NCBI GenBank assembly: GCA_013115125.1
Contig: JABANN010000438.1
Span: 1 to 28,979 of the forward strand
Length of the DNA stretch: 28,979 nt
Source: Perkinsus olseni
Lineage: Eukaryota > Perkinsozoa > Perkinsida
Direction: 5' to 3'
The stretch's first letter is position 1, and the number at the start of each line of letters is the position of its first letter. Made by a program: the position numbers and the translations under genes. Shown here piece after piece: positions 1-8,957 of this stretch. Under the pieces are notes generated by a model. It was not told the origin of the DNA, ran no database searches, and was given only the letters and a program-made list of their open reading frames with translations.

Positions 1-72
1 GTATGCCAGCAGCGGTATAGTAAGCCAACATCTTTCACCGAACCAACTACCCAACTCTCCTAGGTAACAAAC

Positions 73-142
73 CTGCCCGCCGGGAGTCGAACCCGGGTCA
101 CAAGCATGGGAAGCTTGTATGATACCGTTACACTACGAGCGC
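73..142 (-). tRNA. tRNA-Gly(CCC), copy 1, probably decayed at the acceptor end
   Basis: Read on the minus strand this is a 70-nt cloverleaf. The anticodon stem is CAAGC/GCTTG around loop TTCCCAT, giving anticodon CCC for glycine. The T arm contains GGTTCGACTCC (B-box like). Body sequence is nearly identical to copies 2-4. Unlike them, the 3' acceptor strand reads CGGGCAG, so the first two acceptor pairs with 5' GCGCTCG are lost. It is the outermost copy at this end of the array, and is likely a non-functional edge copy. Confidence 0.7.
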
Positions 143-240
143 TTCTGTTTTAGCTATTTGTATAGCTGCCCGGCTGTGAGCCGATTGCCTAGGGTCTCTA
201 CACTTCACCAATTTGACAAAAAGATGTTTGGTTAGTCTCT

Positions 241-310
241 GCGCCCACCGGGAGTCGAACCCGGGTCACAAGCATGGGAAGCTTGTATGATACCGTTACA
301 CTACGAGCGC
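241..310 (-). tRNA. tRNA-Gly(CCC), copy 2
   Basis: A complete 70-nt cloverleaf on the minus strand. The acceptor stem GCGCTCG pairs with TGGGCGC using two G-U type pairs. The anticodon loop TTCCCAT gives CCC, and the T arm CCGGG/CCCGG is perfect. The D arm and anticodon region closely resemble eukaryotic tRNA-Gly(CCC). There is no intron. A run of five A on the plus strand about 20 nt beyond the 3' end could act as a weak pol III terminator. Confidence 0.9.
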
Positions 311-410
311 TTCTGTCTTAGCTATTCGTATAGCTGCCCGGCTGTGAGCCGATTGCCCAGGGTTTCAACACTTCACCAATTTTGACAAGAAGATGAGTGG
401 CATAGGCTCT

Positions 411-480
411 GCGCCCGCCGAGAGTCGAACCCGGATCACAAGCATGGGAAGCTTATATGATACCGTTACACTACGAGGGC
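411..480 (-). tRNA. tRNA-Gly(CCC), copy 3
   Basis: Same 70-nt structure with anticodon CCC. The 5' acceptor strand reads GCCCTCG instead of GCGCTCG, giving one C-C mismatch against CGGGCGC. The T stem has one G-U pair, and there is an A-for-G change near the anticodon stem. It is probably weakened, or one of the copies drifting out of use. No nearby T-run terminator is seen. Confidence 0.75.
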
Positions 481-576
481 TTCTGTTTCAGCTATTCGTA
501 TAGCTGCCCGGCTGTGAGCCGATTGCCTAGGGTTTCTACACTTCACCAATTTGACAAGATGTGTGGCATAGGCTCT

Positions 577-646
577 GCGCCCGCCGAGAGTCGAACCCGG
601 ATCACAAGCATGGGAAGCTTGTATGATACCGTTACACTACGAGCGC
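577..646 (-). tRNA. tRNA-Gly(CCC), copy 4
   Basis: The best-preserved copy with copy 2. The acceptor stem GCGCTCG/CGGGCGC pairs over all seven positions with one U-G. Anticodon loop TTCCCAT (CCC) sits on an intact five-pair stem, and the T arm CCGGG/CTCGG pairs with one G-U. It shares its T-arm variant with copy 3, so these two are the closest relatives in the array. Confidence 0.9.
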
Positions 647-753
647 TTCTGTTTCACCTATTCGTACAGCAGCTCGGCTGTGACCTACGGTGACCCGATT
701 GCCTAGGGTCTCCACGTTTCACCAATTTGATGAGTGGATGTGAAAGATAGGCT

Positions 754-820
754 GCGCGCTCGGTCGGACCCAGATCCCAAGCATGGAAGCTTGAACGATA
801 CCGTTGCTACAAACAGAGCA
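754..820 (-). pseudogene. tRNA-Gly relic, copy 5
   Basis: Fits the array period and retains fragments of the same tRNA: acceptor-like GCGCGCTCG, the anticodon-arm block AAGCATGGAAGCTTG and the ACGATACCGTT D-arm block. One base of the CCC anticodon loop is missing, the T arm is scrambled, and the end near 810-820 has diverged. It is too damaged to fold and reads as the decayed edge of the tandem array. Confidence 0.65.
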
Positions 821-1704
821 CTAACTCCTTTCGACTTTGCGAAGGTTAATGAGTTTTGAACACCGGAAGCGAGTTTCGTTAGTTTCACTGATACGTTCAC
901 GAGTGCTATGAAATAGTAGCTTCCACTGGTCGTTCTCAACGAGTCGTAAAATTCCTAGTTGTTCGCAATGGACACACCCTACCCAGCCGACGCAACCAAG
1001 CAAGCTGTCGTTTCGGAGATCCTGGGAAAGGTGAGCCGCGTTCATCAAACGGGCATTCAACTCATGGTATAGTTAGTAACGTGACTTAGACCCGAATTCA
1101 GATGGTGGTTCTGCTGTGTCAGTCTGGTCTATTGTACAGCGAGCCGGCGAAGTCGAAGCATGTTCTATGCCGACCCAAGATACTCCCTATAAAATCAATT
1201 ACCCTGGAAAAGATAGGTGAGGTTGTTCGGGTAGCTCTGTTCAATGTCTTTCATCGGATCAGAGTGCCGAGCACATATCAGTAGCCGTCCCGCGTTCGGC
1301 TCCGAAATTCGGACTCTTTGTAATCTTTATGTTGCGTGATTAGAAAAGATGGAGCAGCAGCTCGCAGCGCAGGCATCGAGTAAACAAGTGGAACCGCGGC
1401 GTAATTGAGTCCTTCAAGTACGAGTGATATGAGACTATGCTGTTGCCATGACTTGCTCAGTGGCAGACTACGTGACAGGCAAGCGCTTAGTTTCGACGGC
1501 CAGTCACGCGGTGCCCGAGGGGCGAAGGTTATCCGTATATGACTGCGCGAGCCATGTGTCCCAAGCATGTCGTACTTGAGGATTTCTGTTCACACACACT
1601 GCAGTAGAGTTGATTCAATCAACTTGAGTACTACTTTGAACGGAGGAGGATCCAATCAGTTCTCATGATAGGTGATTCCTCGACCAAGGACCGACCCCTG
1701 AGCG
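821..1704. other. intergenic stretch, no supported gene
   Basis: Only short open frames on both strands with no recognisable motif. It lies between the tRNA array and the dynein tail. The dynein frame is open from just after a stop at 1699-1701 and shows no ATG near its start, so a short 5' exon of that gene should lie in this stretch. I could not fix it. Confidence 0.5.
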
Positions 1705-3804
1705 TTGGAGACGCTAAGTAAAGTCCGTTCAGTCCGCTCGGAGGATCATTCCCGCCTCACTCATCTCAGATTCGACCTACTGACGCCAGCGCTCCGCTCG
1801 AGAGCTTTCCCGCTCGAGTTCTTTGATGATGTAAACGCTTACGAGACCCGAACACCAGAGGAGTGGCTTCAATGGTGTGCCGAGATCGAATCGCTCGGGC
1901 AGCCCTCAGCGGACGTCCTTCACACACGCGATAGTCGAAACCAATTCGTTCCGTGCTGCGTGCGCGGCTACGACGCCGCCGACGGAAGGTTCGTGATAGT
2001 AATACCGAGCGAAGCAGGCATGGTGAAGCGAGTGAAGAGACTTTCCCTGCGGTTCCGTTGTGAAGATCGAGTACGATTCCGCGATCGGATAGAGTGGGCT
2101 CGTCAGTGCCGAAGGAACGCCCTCCTTCGACTGGAACTCAACTCTCGACTCCGAGCGAGATGTCACGAGCTCGGTCTTCGAATGCCGGCTCGTATGCAAC
2201 AGAGTTTAGCGGACATGTGCTTCCGAGCGTTGCAGGACCTATCCAAAACATCACAAGTCAAATGCCCGCAGGAGATTTTCGAAGGCCCATTGAAGCGGCT
2301 CGTGCAAGAGGTGGATGCTCGGTATAAGATGACCCTTACGAAGCACGCTATGGGATTCGGTAAATCTGGGTTCCATTCGAGGCAGCGAGCGCGGGAGTTA
2401 AACCGTGGGCCTTCACCCTCCCTCACACCCTCTGTCTCCGACCGTTGCCGGAAACTATCTCGTCAGACGAGATTCTGTGCGCCTCTTTTGCATGCGCTTT
2501 GTTCGTGTTGGAGTGCCTGCCAGCAAGTGCTCAGCCTGCGGATCCTCGACACTGACTGGGCTCGACGCAATCCCCGCAGTGACCCTAGAAAGCTGCTCTC
2601 GAGCGGCAGAGGTTTCCCGGATGCCACCAAGAAAGAAAGGCAGATGGAAAGAAGCGCCACCAAACGCTATCCCTCTCCGACGCCAGTGCTGAGCTTCGGT
2701 GACTTCATAGAACAGACGAGGGCTCACAAAGAGAAAGTCACTGAGGTTGTAAAGCGGCACTGGCGCGACTACGCTGTACGTGAGTTGTTCGACAAGCTGG
2801 GCACGACGTTTAACTTCCTCCGAGAGGACACGGAGAGGCATGTGGAATCTCCACAGCACGGCGTCTGTCGTATGATCGACATGATGCTCGGTCGTATGAT
2901 AACACGATGGCTGGAAGCCTGTCTCGAAGAGTGGGTGAGAAGTATCGAGACACCATCACTCTTCCCGACCATCAGAATAGAGTTGGATCTTTCTGAATCT
3001 GGTAAAGTTATCTTATCGCCGAGCCGGGCCGAAATTATACAGACTTTCGAGTCCCTCATCGACAGTGCTGAGGCCGCCCTTGCCACTCTTTCTACGATTG
3101 AGCCCGAGCTCTTCCCCTGCTGTGGGATACCATCGGAGTCGCTCGTCACAATAGATCAGAAGCTGATGCTGAACTTCAAAGAACGTGTGGGATGCGCCCT
3201 ACTCGAGGATCTACGAGAACCTCTACAACTGGCAGAATCATACGCCGCTCACGAGAAGATACGTTTTGAAGTCGGGCCACCGAGTAATGCCGCAGAAAAT
3301 TTCGGAGCTGCTCGTGACTTCGTGAATCGCTGCACCCAGGCGTCGGCCGCAGTGACTCGTGTCTGCCCCGGCGGCATACGATCGAAGCTGTTCATCGTTG
3401 ACACGAAGAACGTAACGAGGAAGCTTAGCATGGCACGTGAGCGAGTGAGCAGAGACTTTCTCATTTCGACGTCTCGCCAGTTAGAGAAGGAAGTTCGGGA
3501 GCTAAGATACGCCTACCGGTCACTCGAACAGCAGCTCAGCGTCACGCCCAGTGACCACGAAGTTGAACAGCTGCTGCGTTCCGTTGGGGATATCGAAGAG
3601 CAGGTTTTGGAACCGCTAGAGCGGAGGACTTCGCGGCTTTCTGACATTGTCGATTTTCTGGACCACTCCCGATTCTTGATATCGATCAGTCTCCGCGCAG
3701 ATATCTACCATCTCCGTGGCAGTTGTTCCGATATCAGAATAGAGCTGAGCCTCTTTTCTGAGAGCTTGAGGGCACAGAGAGAAGGGTTGAATTCTGACCA
3801 TTGA
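1705..3804 (+). CDS. dynein heavy chain N-terminal tail fragment (axonemal type)
   Basis: The frame encodes up to 699 residues matching only the N-terminal tail of axonemal dynein heavy chains. Residues ~36-57 hold the motif LPLE-FFDD...ETRTPEEWL in family form. Residues ~80-140 hold a W/VPC-x-V-x-GYD...GRFVIV...RL-LRF--ED---F--R block typical of inner-arm chains. Residues ~270-300 and ~340-380 resemble the following helical tail segments. Coordinates mark the open frame; it begins at a TTG just after a stop, and the first in-frame ATG is residue 106, inside the conserved block. The start must therefore be in an upstream exon; an acceptor at about 1770 (CATCTCAG) is possible. A full chain is over 4000 residues, with linker and six AAA modules. 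None of that follows: the frame stops at 3804 and an opposite-strand channel begins 345 bp later. It is either a tail-only protein or a truncated duplicate. Confidence 0.75.
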   Translation: METLSKVRSVRSEDHSRLTHLRFDLLTPALRSRAFPLEFFDDVNAYETRTPEEWLQWCAEIESLGQPSADVLHTRDSRNQFVPCCVRGYDAADGRFVIVIPSEAGMVKRVKRLSLRFRCEDRVRFRDRIEWARQCRRNALLRLELNSRLRARCHELGLRMPARMQQSLADMCFRALQDLSKTSQVKCPQEIFEGPLKRLVQEVDARYKMTLTKHAMGFGKSGFHSRQRARELNRGPSPSLTPSVSDRCRKLSRQTRFCAPLLHALCSCWSACQQVLSLRILDTDWARRNPRSDPRKLLSSGRGFPDATKKERQMERSATKRYPSPTPVLSFGDFIEQTRAHKEKVTEVVKRHWRDYAVRELFDKLGTTFNFLREDTERHVESPQHGVCRMIDMMLGRMITRWLEACLEEWVRSIETPSLFPTIRIELDLSESGKVILSPSRAEIIQTFESLIDSAEAALATLSTIEPELFPCCGIPSESLVTIDQKLMLNFKERVGCALLEDLREPLQLAESYAAHEKIRFEVGPPSNAAENFGAARDFVNRCTQASAAVTRVCPGGIRSKLFIVDTKNVTRKLSMARERVSRDFLISTSRQLEKEVRELRYAYRSLEQQLSVTPSDHEVEQLLRSVGDIEEQVLEPLERRTSRLSDIVDFLDHSRFLISISLRADIYHLRGSCSDIRIELSLFSESLRAQREGLNSDH

Positions 3805-4149
3805 GATCACATGCGTTGTGTGTGACTAACGTTGTAGTCGAGTTACCAGTACAAACATTGTTCTGAACTCTTTCTGTGCACCGTACTGAGGGTCCATTTT
3901 CGGACGCCGTCATCGCATCCCTTATCTCTAATGTTGTTCTCTATAGACCGAACGTCGGGCATCGATGAAAGGATCGCCGCAGGTGATTCGCCACGGCGCG
4001 AGCCCGAGGAACCGCCAGGGCTTTGGTCAGGCTAGTGCGTCACTCCTTTTCAGAACTCAACCGTGAGCCGAGTCTCATAGCAGTATCAATTAACATGCAC
4101 CATGATCACCACAAATGTACAAGAGGCTCGAGCCAGTACTGGATACTCC
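3805..4149. other. convergent intergenic gap
   Basis: Separates the 3' ends of the dynein fragment (plus) and the K+ channel (minus). It contains no dynein-like continuation and no motif I can name. Any 3' UTRs of the two convergent genes must share it. Confidence 0.5.
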
Positions 4150-6207
4150 CTACTCTGGATCTTCACGCTCTGTCTTCTCTTCATAGAAGCGAAGCTTCGA
4201 CTGCTCGCTGCTGTACCACTCTGCGAACTCTTGCCACAACTTGGGCATCGAATCCAACAGAGTCTTCAGATCGTCTATGCTGATCGTGAGCAGCTCACAA
4301 TGAGTTGAGCACAAAGCCGAACACGGTCGCAGAATGTTTTCCCGTTCACTGGGCTTGTTAGTAGCGAGTAGACGCAGAGCCGTCTGACCTACATGAGCTG
4401 GTGCCTTCACAATGACGCACTCTGGGTACCCTTCGCCGCTCTCAACCGAATAGAAGAGACCAAGCTGACCAACTTGTAGGAAGTAGAGACAGTCGTCCAG
4501 CTCGCTGTCGAGGAAGAGAACGTCCCCAGGGGCCTGTGTTGCGAACTTCACCTTCGCCAACAGCCGCTCGAATGCCAACTGATGCCGCACCAACCACTTG
4601 AAGTGCCGGGCTTCCTTCAGAGGAGGGCCGTAGACTCTGGCCAAGACGGAAATCCTCAAAGCCGGGGAGAGATCTCTCATGATTTCCGATTCCTTGAAAC
4701 CGAGGTCCAACCCGCCATGCTCCCATCGATACTGCATGTACCGTCGAAGTCGACGCTGAAGGTGATACGGCAGTCGTCGCCACTTCATGTACCTTCCCAA
4801 GTTGAGCATCGCGCTTTTGTGCTGAACATTTCTGCCGAAAAACTGATGAACCACTTCCGTCACCGCACCGACCATACCGGAAAAGGCGACGATCGAGACG
4901 AGTAGGAAGAACGCTGTAAAGGCCTTCTCGCCCGAGGAAACAGGATGGATGTCTCCGTACCCGACCGTCGTCATCGTGCTCAAAGTAAAGTAAAGAGCGT
5001 TGAGATACAACAGAAGCTTGAAGCTGTCTGAATTCTCCAGCTCCGATCGATCGAGGGCCACCATCCAGGACTCCTCCCAGTCACATTGGAGAAGGTTCTC
5101 ACTGGGCTTGTCGCACGAGAGCGAGCGAAGGCCCACGCTGAACCAGACGCACGCGGAGACGTGACTGAGCAGCACGATCCAGAGAATCATCTTGCTGATC
5201 GAAGCAGCGAAGTGGGCTATCGGGAAGACCTCCAAGAACTCCTCAATGCGGCCTAGGATGTGGATGAGCTTAGCCAAGCGTAGAAGTCGGAAAAGCCTCA
5301 GAAATCTGGTGAAACGCAAAAGCCTGAACCACCTGCCCGAGTCGTAGGCCCCACTGGATTCGGGTGCCAACCACGTGAACGGGAAGGACGCGATGAGATC
5401 GAACAAGAGCCAACCTCGGATGTAATGCTTCCAGATCATTCCAGGATCAGTGACAAGCTCTGAACCTCGGTAGTAACCGGTAAAAAAGTTGAGGAGAACG
5501 TCGAAGAGCCAGAAGATCGTGATGATGTTCTCAGAGAGGAGGTAGATACCCTCTGGCTTGGCGTTGAAGCTGACACGATACGGGATGCTGATCGCATCGG
5601 AGACGATGAGTAGGAAACCGAAAAGGTCCCAAACCGTACGAAAGATAGAGTCGGGCAGGATGACCGGCAGGGGCACTTCTACTGACCTTCCGCCAGTCAG
5701 CGTCCCGATCGAAGAATCGCTTCTCATGTCGTTCCTGGTCATGGCGGACCGCATCGAGGTGGCCCAAGTCATCTCGGGCGTTCCTAGGGAGGGTCTGCGG
5801 ACTCGACGACGGCAGAAACAACAGCCGATCGTAAAGACGCTGGTGACCATAACCACCGTCCCCTTCAAGTGCGTCTTCCTCCTCAACCCGACGTTAGTCG
5901 CTGTACTGTCATCCACCAGGACCGTCTCATCGTTGTGGCTGGCGATATTCTCAGGGAGTGTGCACCTCGTCTTTGCCGTGGTAACCAGCGCGAGTCTCCG
6001 TGGTGGATCGACGCTCACCGTAGGCACGGTAGTCACTGCTCCTGTGTCGCGGGGCCTCCGACCCTGCAGGGAGCGGAACTCTGATCGTATATCGTCGAGG
6101 TGGGCCTTCACAGCATCAATACTCTCCGCGATCTTCTCGAGAGCTGGACAATCTTCGGATGAATCAGTGAGTGATCGCCGCAGGGCAGAGGTATTTGCTG
6201 AGGCCAT
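4150..6207 (-). CDS. voltage-gated K+ channel, EAG/KAT-type with C-linker and CNBD-like domain
   Basis: A 685-residue single-exon frame on the minus strand. Residues ~20-50 form a short charged helix, possibly coiled coil. The six-helix core follows: S1 ~187-208, S2 ~222-246, S3 ~262-280, S4 ~293-318 with arginines every third position (RLLRFTRFLRLFRLLRLAK), S5 ~338-360, pore loop ~404-422, S6 ~427-454. The selectivity filter TTVGYGD (413-419) shows K+ selectivity. A C-linker (~455-545) leads into a cyclic-nucleotide-binding-like fold (~546-660) containing PGD-LF--SELDD-LYFL--G. The phosphate-binding cassette is poor: the expected G-E-x5-R-T/S-A is replaced by GQTALRLLATN, so it may not bind cAMP/cGMP, as in EAG channels. 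There is no N-terminal PAS domain; the region to ~180 is mostly polar apart from a hydrophobic patch ~116-131. It acts in a membrane, but which one cannot be told. Confidence 0.92.
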   Translation of the reverse strand: MASANTSALRRSLTDSSEDCPALEKIAESIDAVKAHLDDIRSEFRSLQGRRPRDTGAVTTVPTVSVDPPRRLALVTTAKTRCTLPENIASHNDETVLVDDSTATNVGLRRKTHLKGTVVMVTSVFTIGCCFCRRRVRRPSLGTPEMTWATSMRSAMTRNDMRSDSSIGTLTGGRSVEVPLPVILPDSIFRTVWDLFGFLLIVSDAISIPYRVSFNAKPEGIYLLSENIITIFWLFDVLLNFFTGYYRGSELVTDPGMIWKHYIRGWLLFDLIASFPFTWLAPESSGAYDSGRWFRLLRFTRFLRLFRLLRLAKLIHILGRIEEFLEVFPIAHFAASISKMILWIVLLSHVSACVWFSVGLRSLSCDKPSENLLQCDWEESWMVALDRSELENSDSFKLLLYLNALYFTLSTMTTVGYGDIHPVSSGEKAFTAFFLLVSIVAFSGMVGAVTEVVHQFFGRNVQHKSAMLNLGRYMKWRRLPYHLQRRLRRYMQYRWEHGGLDLGFKESEIMRDLSPALRISVLARVYGPPLKEARHFKWLVRHQLAFERLLAKVKFATQAPGDVLFLDSELDDCLYFLQVGQLGLFYSVESGEGYPECVIVKAPAHVGQTALRLLATNKPSERENILRPCSALCSTHCELLTISIDDLKTLLDSMPKLWQEFAEWYSSEQSKLRFYEEKTEREDPE

Positions 6208-8060
6208 AGTGAACCAAGAGCAGCTAAGATTTACTGGAAAGTTGGTATCAGTTCAACCGCCCAGTCTACGGACTCATCCCGTAAACAAGAATAGAACGAT
6301 TGCCCCTATGAGTCGGCTCTGGGTAGCACCTTATTCATCAAGGGCCTCACGATCAGAGCGTCGCGAATGGGCTCGATCTAGTCCGAATTCCCAATTTCTC
6401 AGGCTCCCCAACCTGAGCGAGTGAGCCCTCAGGTCTGCCAGGAAAGAATGCCCCGAAAACGGAAAGAAAAGGAGACGGCGTGCAACAATTGATTCTAAGG
6501 ATCCATTCGCTCCTCTCATCATTCAGAATCCGATCTTCGAGTTCCTCTACCGATAATTTTCTCCGACAGACCTCTCAGCGACAGCGAGCTGACTAAGCCT
6601 ATCGGGCGGACGGGTGATAGAAAGCCCACTGCGAAACTCGACGTACAGTCAGGATCAAGGAAGCGGTCTGCGCCTCAGGGTCAACGGGCCGAGAGACGAC
6701 TCGCCGGGGTGCAGGCAAGAAGCCGAACGAAAGGCCCCGGTGCAGGGCAAAAGTCGTCATTACACAGCGGCGCGCACAGCTGCGTAACAGATGCACAATA
6801 GTGAGAAGATAGTGACGACTATAGTGTTAGCTAGGTAACAATTACAGCCTGGTTCAGTACCACTCAGCTCTTGCTTTGCTGCTACTACGTACCATTAGTA
6901 TGAGATAATCGTCTTACCTCATTCCGCGCCTTGCACTCGCGTGCATGAGTATACGTGCTACACTAAGCTCAGCTCAGCTCAGTAAGCTGTAGATCACATT
7001 ATCGCTTAGCTGCCACCTAGGCCGTATTTATCACTCATTGAGCCTTGTCTCAGATAGCCACACTGTACTGAGTTATAGTGCACAGATTCTGCGCTGATTG
7101 GTCGAGAAATTGTCGACCGTGAAGGCCAGGGTGCAAGGCCGAGATGAGAGTCTTTCGAACGTTGAGAAGCGTCCGCGTTCCGTTGCAGGTGCCCGCAAAA
7201 CATTATACGAGTCACAAATTCAGGCTTGGAATCGAACAGCGTGTGCCAGCTGCGGTGGGCGGGAGTAATGGCGTGCGCCAGGACGAGGCTGTTGGGGCGG
7301 GGGGGCTGCGCGGTCGGCCTTCGATGGCCACTCGAGAATTGAACAAGCCACCCTCCCACCCCGGCTCAGCGGTCCAACCGATGCTGGCATCACAGTCCGC
7401 GTCGTTGTTGCTGATCACGCGGCCATCTCGCCTTGAGCATGCGTGCATAGCTAATTGCCTCTTGACAGAGTTTGCTGGGGACAAGACTTTTCCACCCTGT
7501 GTTAACAACAGTGGAAAGGTAACAGCCGCGTCCGGATGGGACTTGAGGGTATCCTCAGTCGCTCTGGTCAGATCAATAACCGAGAATCCCAGCTTATTCG
7601 TAGATGAAGCACTGGAATCAACGACTGATGCGATGACAGAAACCATTGGCGGTGACGCTAAGGACGGGGAGAGCAGTGACATGCTCTGCCTACCTACCAA
7701 CCTGTTGGTCAGAAAACTCGGATATGACGACGCTTGAGCGTAGTTCCGAAGTAAAGAAAAGACAGGTGGTGGGGCAATCCCTCGACGGCTCCCCTCGAGA
7801 AGGGGCAATCTACGATGGCGGCCGTGGATGTAGGCCTGAGGGGAGGTGGCGGCGTCCGTCTACCACAGCTACACTCCCGCCGGAGATCATAGCAGGATCG
7901 TGTGCATGCGTGCAAGCTTCTTCACCCTTATGAATTATCCGATAATTGGCCTAGCGACGACTTTATCTGACCCTCCTGCCTAGTCACGAGAAGAATCTTC
8001 ATTGATGTTGTTGTCGGAAGTCCTCGTTCTTTCAGAGTAACAATCTTACATCTCTCCCTA
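6208..8060. other. intergenic stretch, no supported gene
   Basis: Contains two overlapping, oppositely oriented frames of about 200 codons (7144-7737 plus; 7212-7808 minus), neither with a recognisable motif or convincing codon bias. A small CTCAG triplet repeat lies near 6965-6982. A short dispersed repeat (6903-6957) recurs at 28747. The sequence just before 8061 has a pyrimidine-rich CTTTCAG at about 8031-8037, suited to a cis- or trans-splice acceptor for the following SOD gene. Confidence 0.45.
6903..6957. repeat. short dispersed repeat, copy 1
   Basis: About 55 bp beginning AGATAATCGTCTTACC and ending GAGTATACGT. It recurs at 28747-28800 with only a few substitutions; the core GCGCCTTGCACTCGCGTGC is identical. 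There is no coding potential or flanking terminal repeats, and the family is unknown. Confidence 0.6.
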
Positions 8061-8957
8061 ATGCTTTTCGTGAAACTCAGCCTCCTCCTCCCTTTGGCCG
8101 CGGCCCAGCTATCCAGCTCGGGGCCCTTCCGTGGCAAGAAGGTCGATAGAGGCACTGAAGCCTGCAAGGACCTCTGCCGGAGCATCCCTGGGTGCTTCCA
8201 CAAGGGCTCCTTCTGTAAGTCCCCTCCGAACCCCAAGCACCCCAGGTTGTGCCAAGACCTGTAAGTAGATGCTTCTGGAGGGACATCGGTGAAGGGAGGC
8301 CACCTCGTGTCAGGCACTTCGACCCGGTCAAGCACTCTGCCAACGCCACTGCGTGCACGGTATTCAACAATGAGAAGAACTGCCCTAAGGACCGTCCAGT
8401 GAGGTGTGATGACATTCAACCATGTCAGTGGCTTTTGATAGCATAGGAAGCAAAGTCTCATGCACTCGTCTCTTTCAGTTGAACCAGGCCACCCCAAGTT
8501 CCCCCTCGAGGCTGAAGCAGAGCTAAAGCCTTTCCGCAGCAAGAGTGGTGTCTCCGGAAGAGTTCGTCTCAGGCAGGAGGACTTCGATAAGACCAGAATC
8601 TCCTACCATATCAGCGGCTTGAAGCCACACTCCGTCCACGGCTTCCACATCCACAACAAGGCTGACTTCTCCCACGGTTGCTCGTCTATCGGTGGTCACT
8701 ACAACCCCTTCCAGAACCTTCACGGTGGCCGGTTCTCCACAATCAGGCATGTCGGGGACATGGGCAACGTCCGTGCTGATCGCCATGGTGTAGCTCGGGG
8801 CCACTTCTACTCCGATCTGATTGTGGTCTCCGGTCCAACCTCGGTCCTCCACCGGGCAGTTGCAGTGGACCTGCGCGAAGATGATCTTCGTCCGAAGGGT
8901 GATGGCAACTCCGGCCCTGCCCTGTCCTGTGGAAAGATCGTCGAGTACAAGCATTGA
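8061..8957 (+). CDS. secreted Cys-rich/Cu-Zn SOD fusion A, altered active site
   Basis: Exons 8061-8260, 8314-8423 and 8479-8957 (introns 53 and 55 nt, GT-AG) give 262 residues in frame. Residues 1-16 are a signal peptide. Residues 35-98 are the eight-Cys module: C35, C39, C45, C52, C64, then C81, C90, C98. Residues ~110-262 are a Cu/Zn SOD fold. Ligand equivalents H160, H162, H177, H185, H194 and D197 are present, as is the disulfide pair C171/C254. The fourth copper ligand (His120 of human SOD1) is Asp at 234, the guiding Arg143 is Ala at 251, and about five residues of the electrostatic loop after DDL are missing. All three are intact in paralogues B and C. I infer reduced or changed dismutase activity; the fold, zinc site and extracellular destination are probably retained. 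The start is the ATG directly before the hydrophobic core, as in the paralogues. Confidence 0.93.

Larger units (their letters stand above)
73..820 (-). repeat. tandem array of tRNA-Gly units, period ~166-177 bp
   Basis: tRNA units begin at 73, 241, 411, 577 and 754, so spacing is 168, 170, 166 and 177 bp. The intervening ~100 bp is conserved too: blocks such as TAGCTGCCCGGCTGTGAGCC and CACTTCACCAATTTGACAA recur in each spacer, about 20 bp from the next tRNA. The unit amplified is therefore tRNA plus flank, by unequal crossing-over or local duplication, not by retroposition of tRNA alone. There is no poly-A tail or target duplication of a SINE. Confidence 0.85.

Noticed and set aside
73-646. 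tRNA-derived SINE family
   Set aside because: Units are strictly tandem with conserved spacers and there is no poly-A tail, unrelated body or target-site duplication.
5558-6424. 288-codon plus-strand frame
   Set aside because: It is antisense to the K+ channel N-terminal half and upstream region, with no domain; a shadow of the GC-rich coding strand.
7144-7808. Two ~200-codon frames on opposite strands
   Set aside because: They overlap almost completely, have no motif, signal or splice support, and composition alone can keep both open. Neither is preferred.
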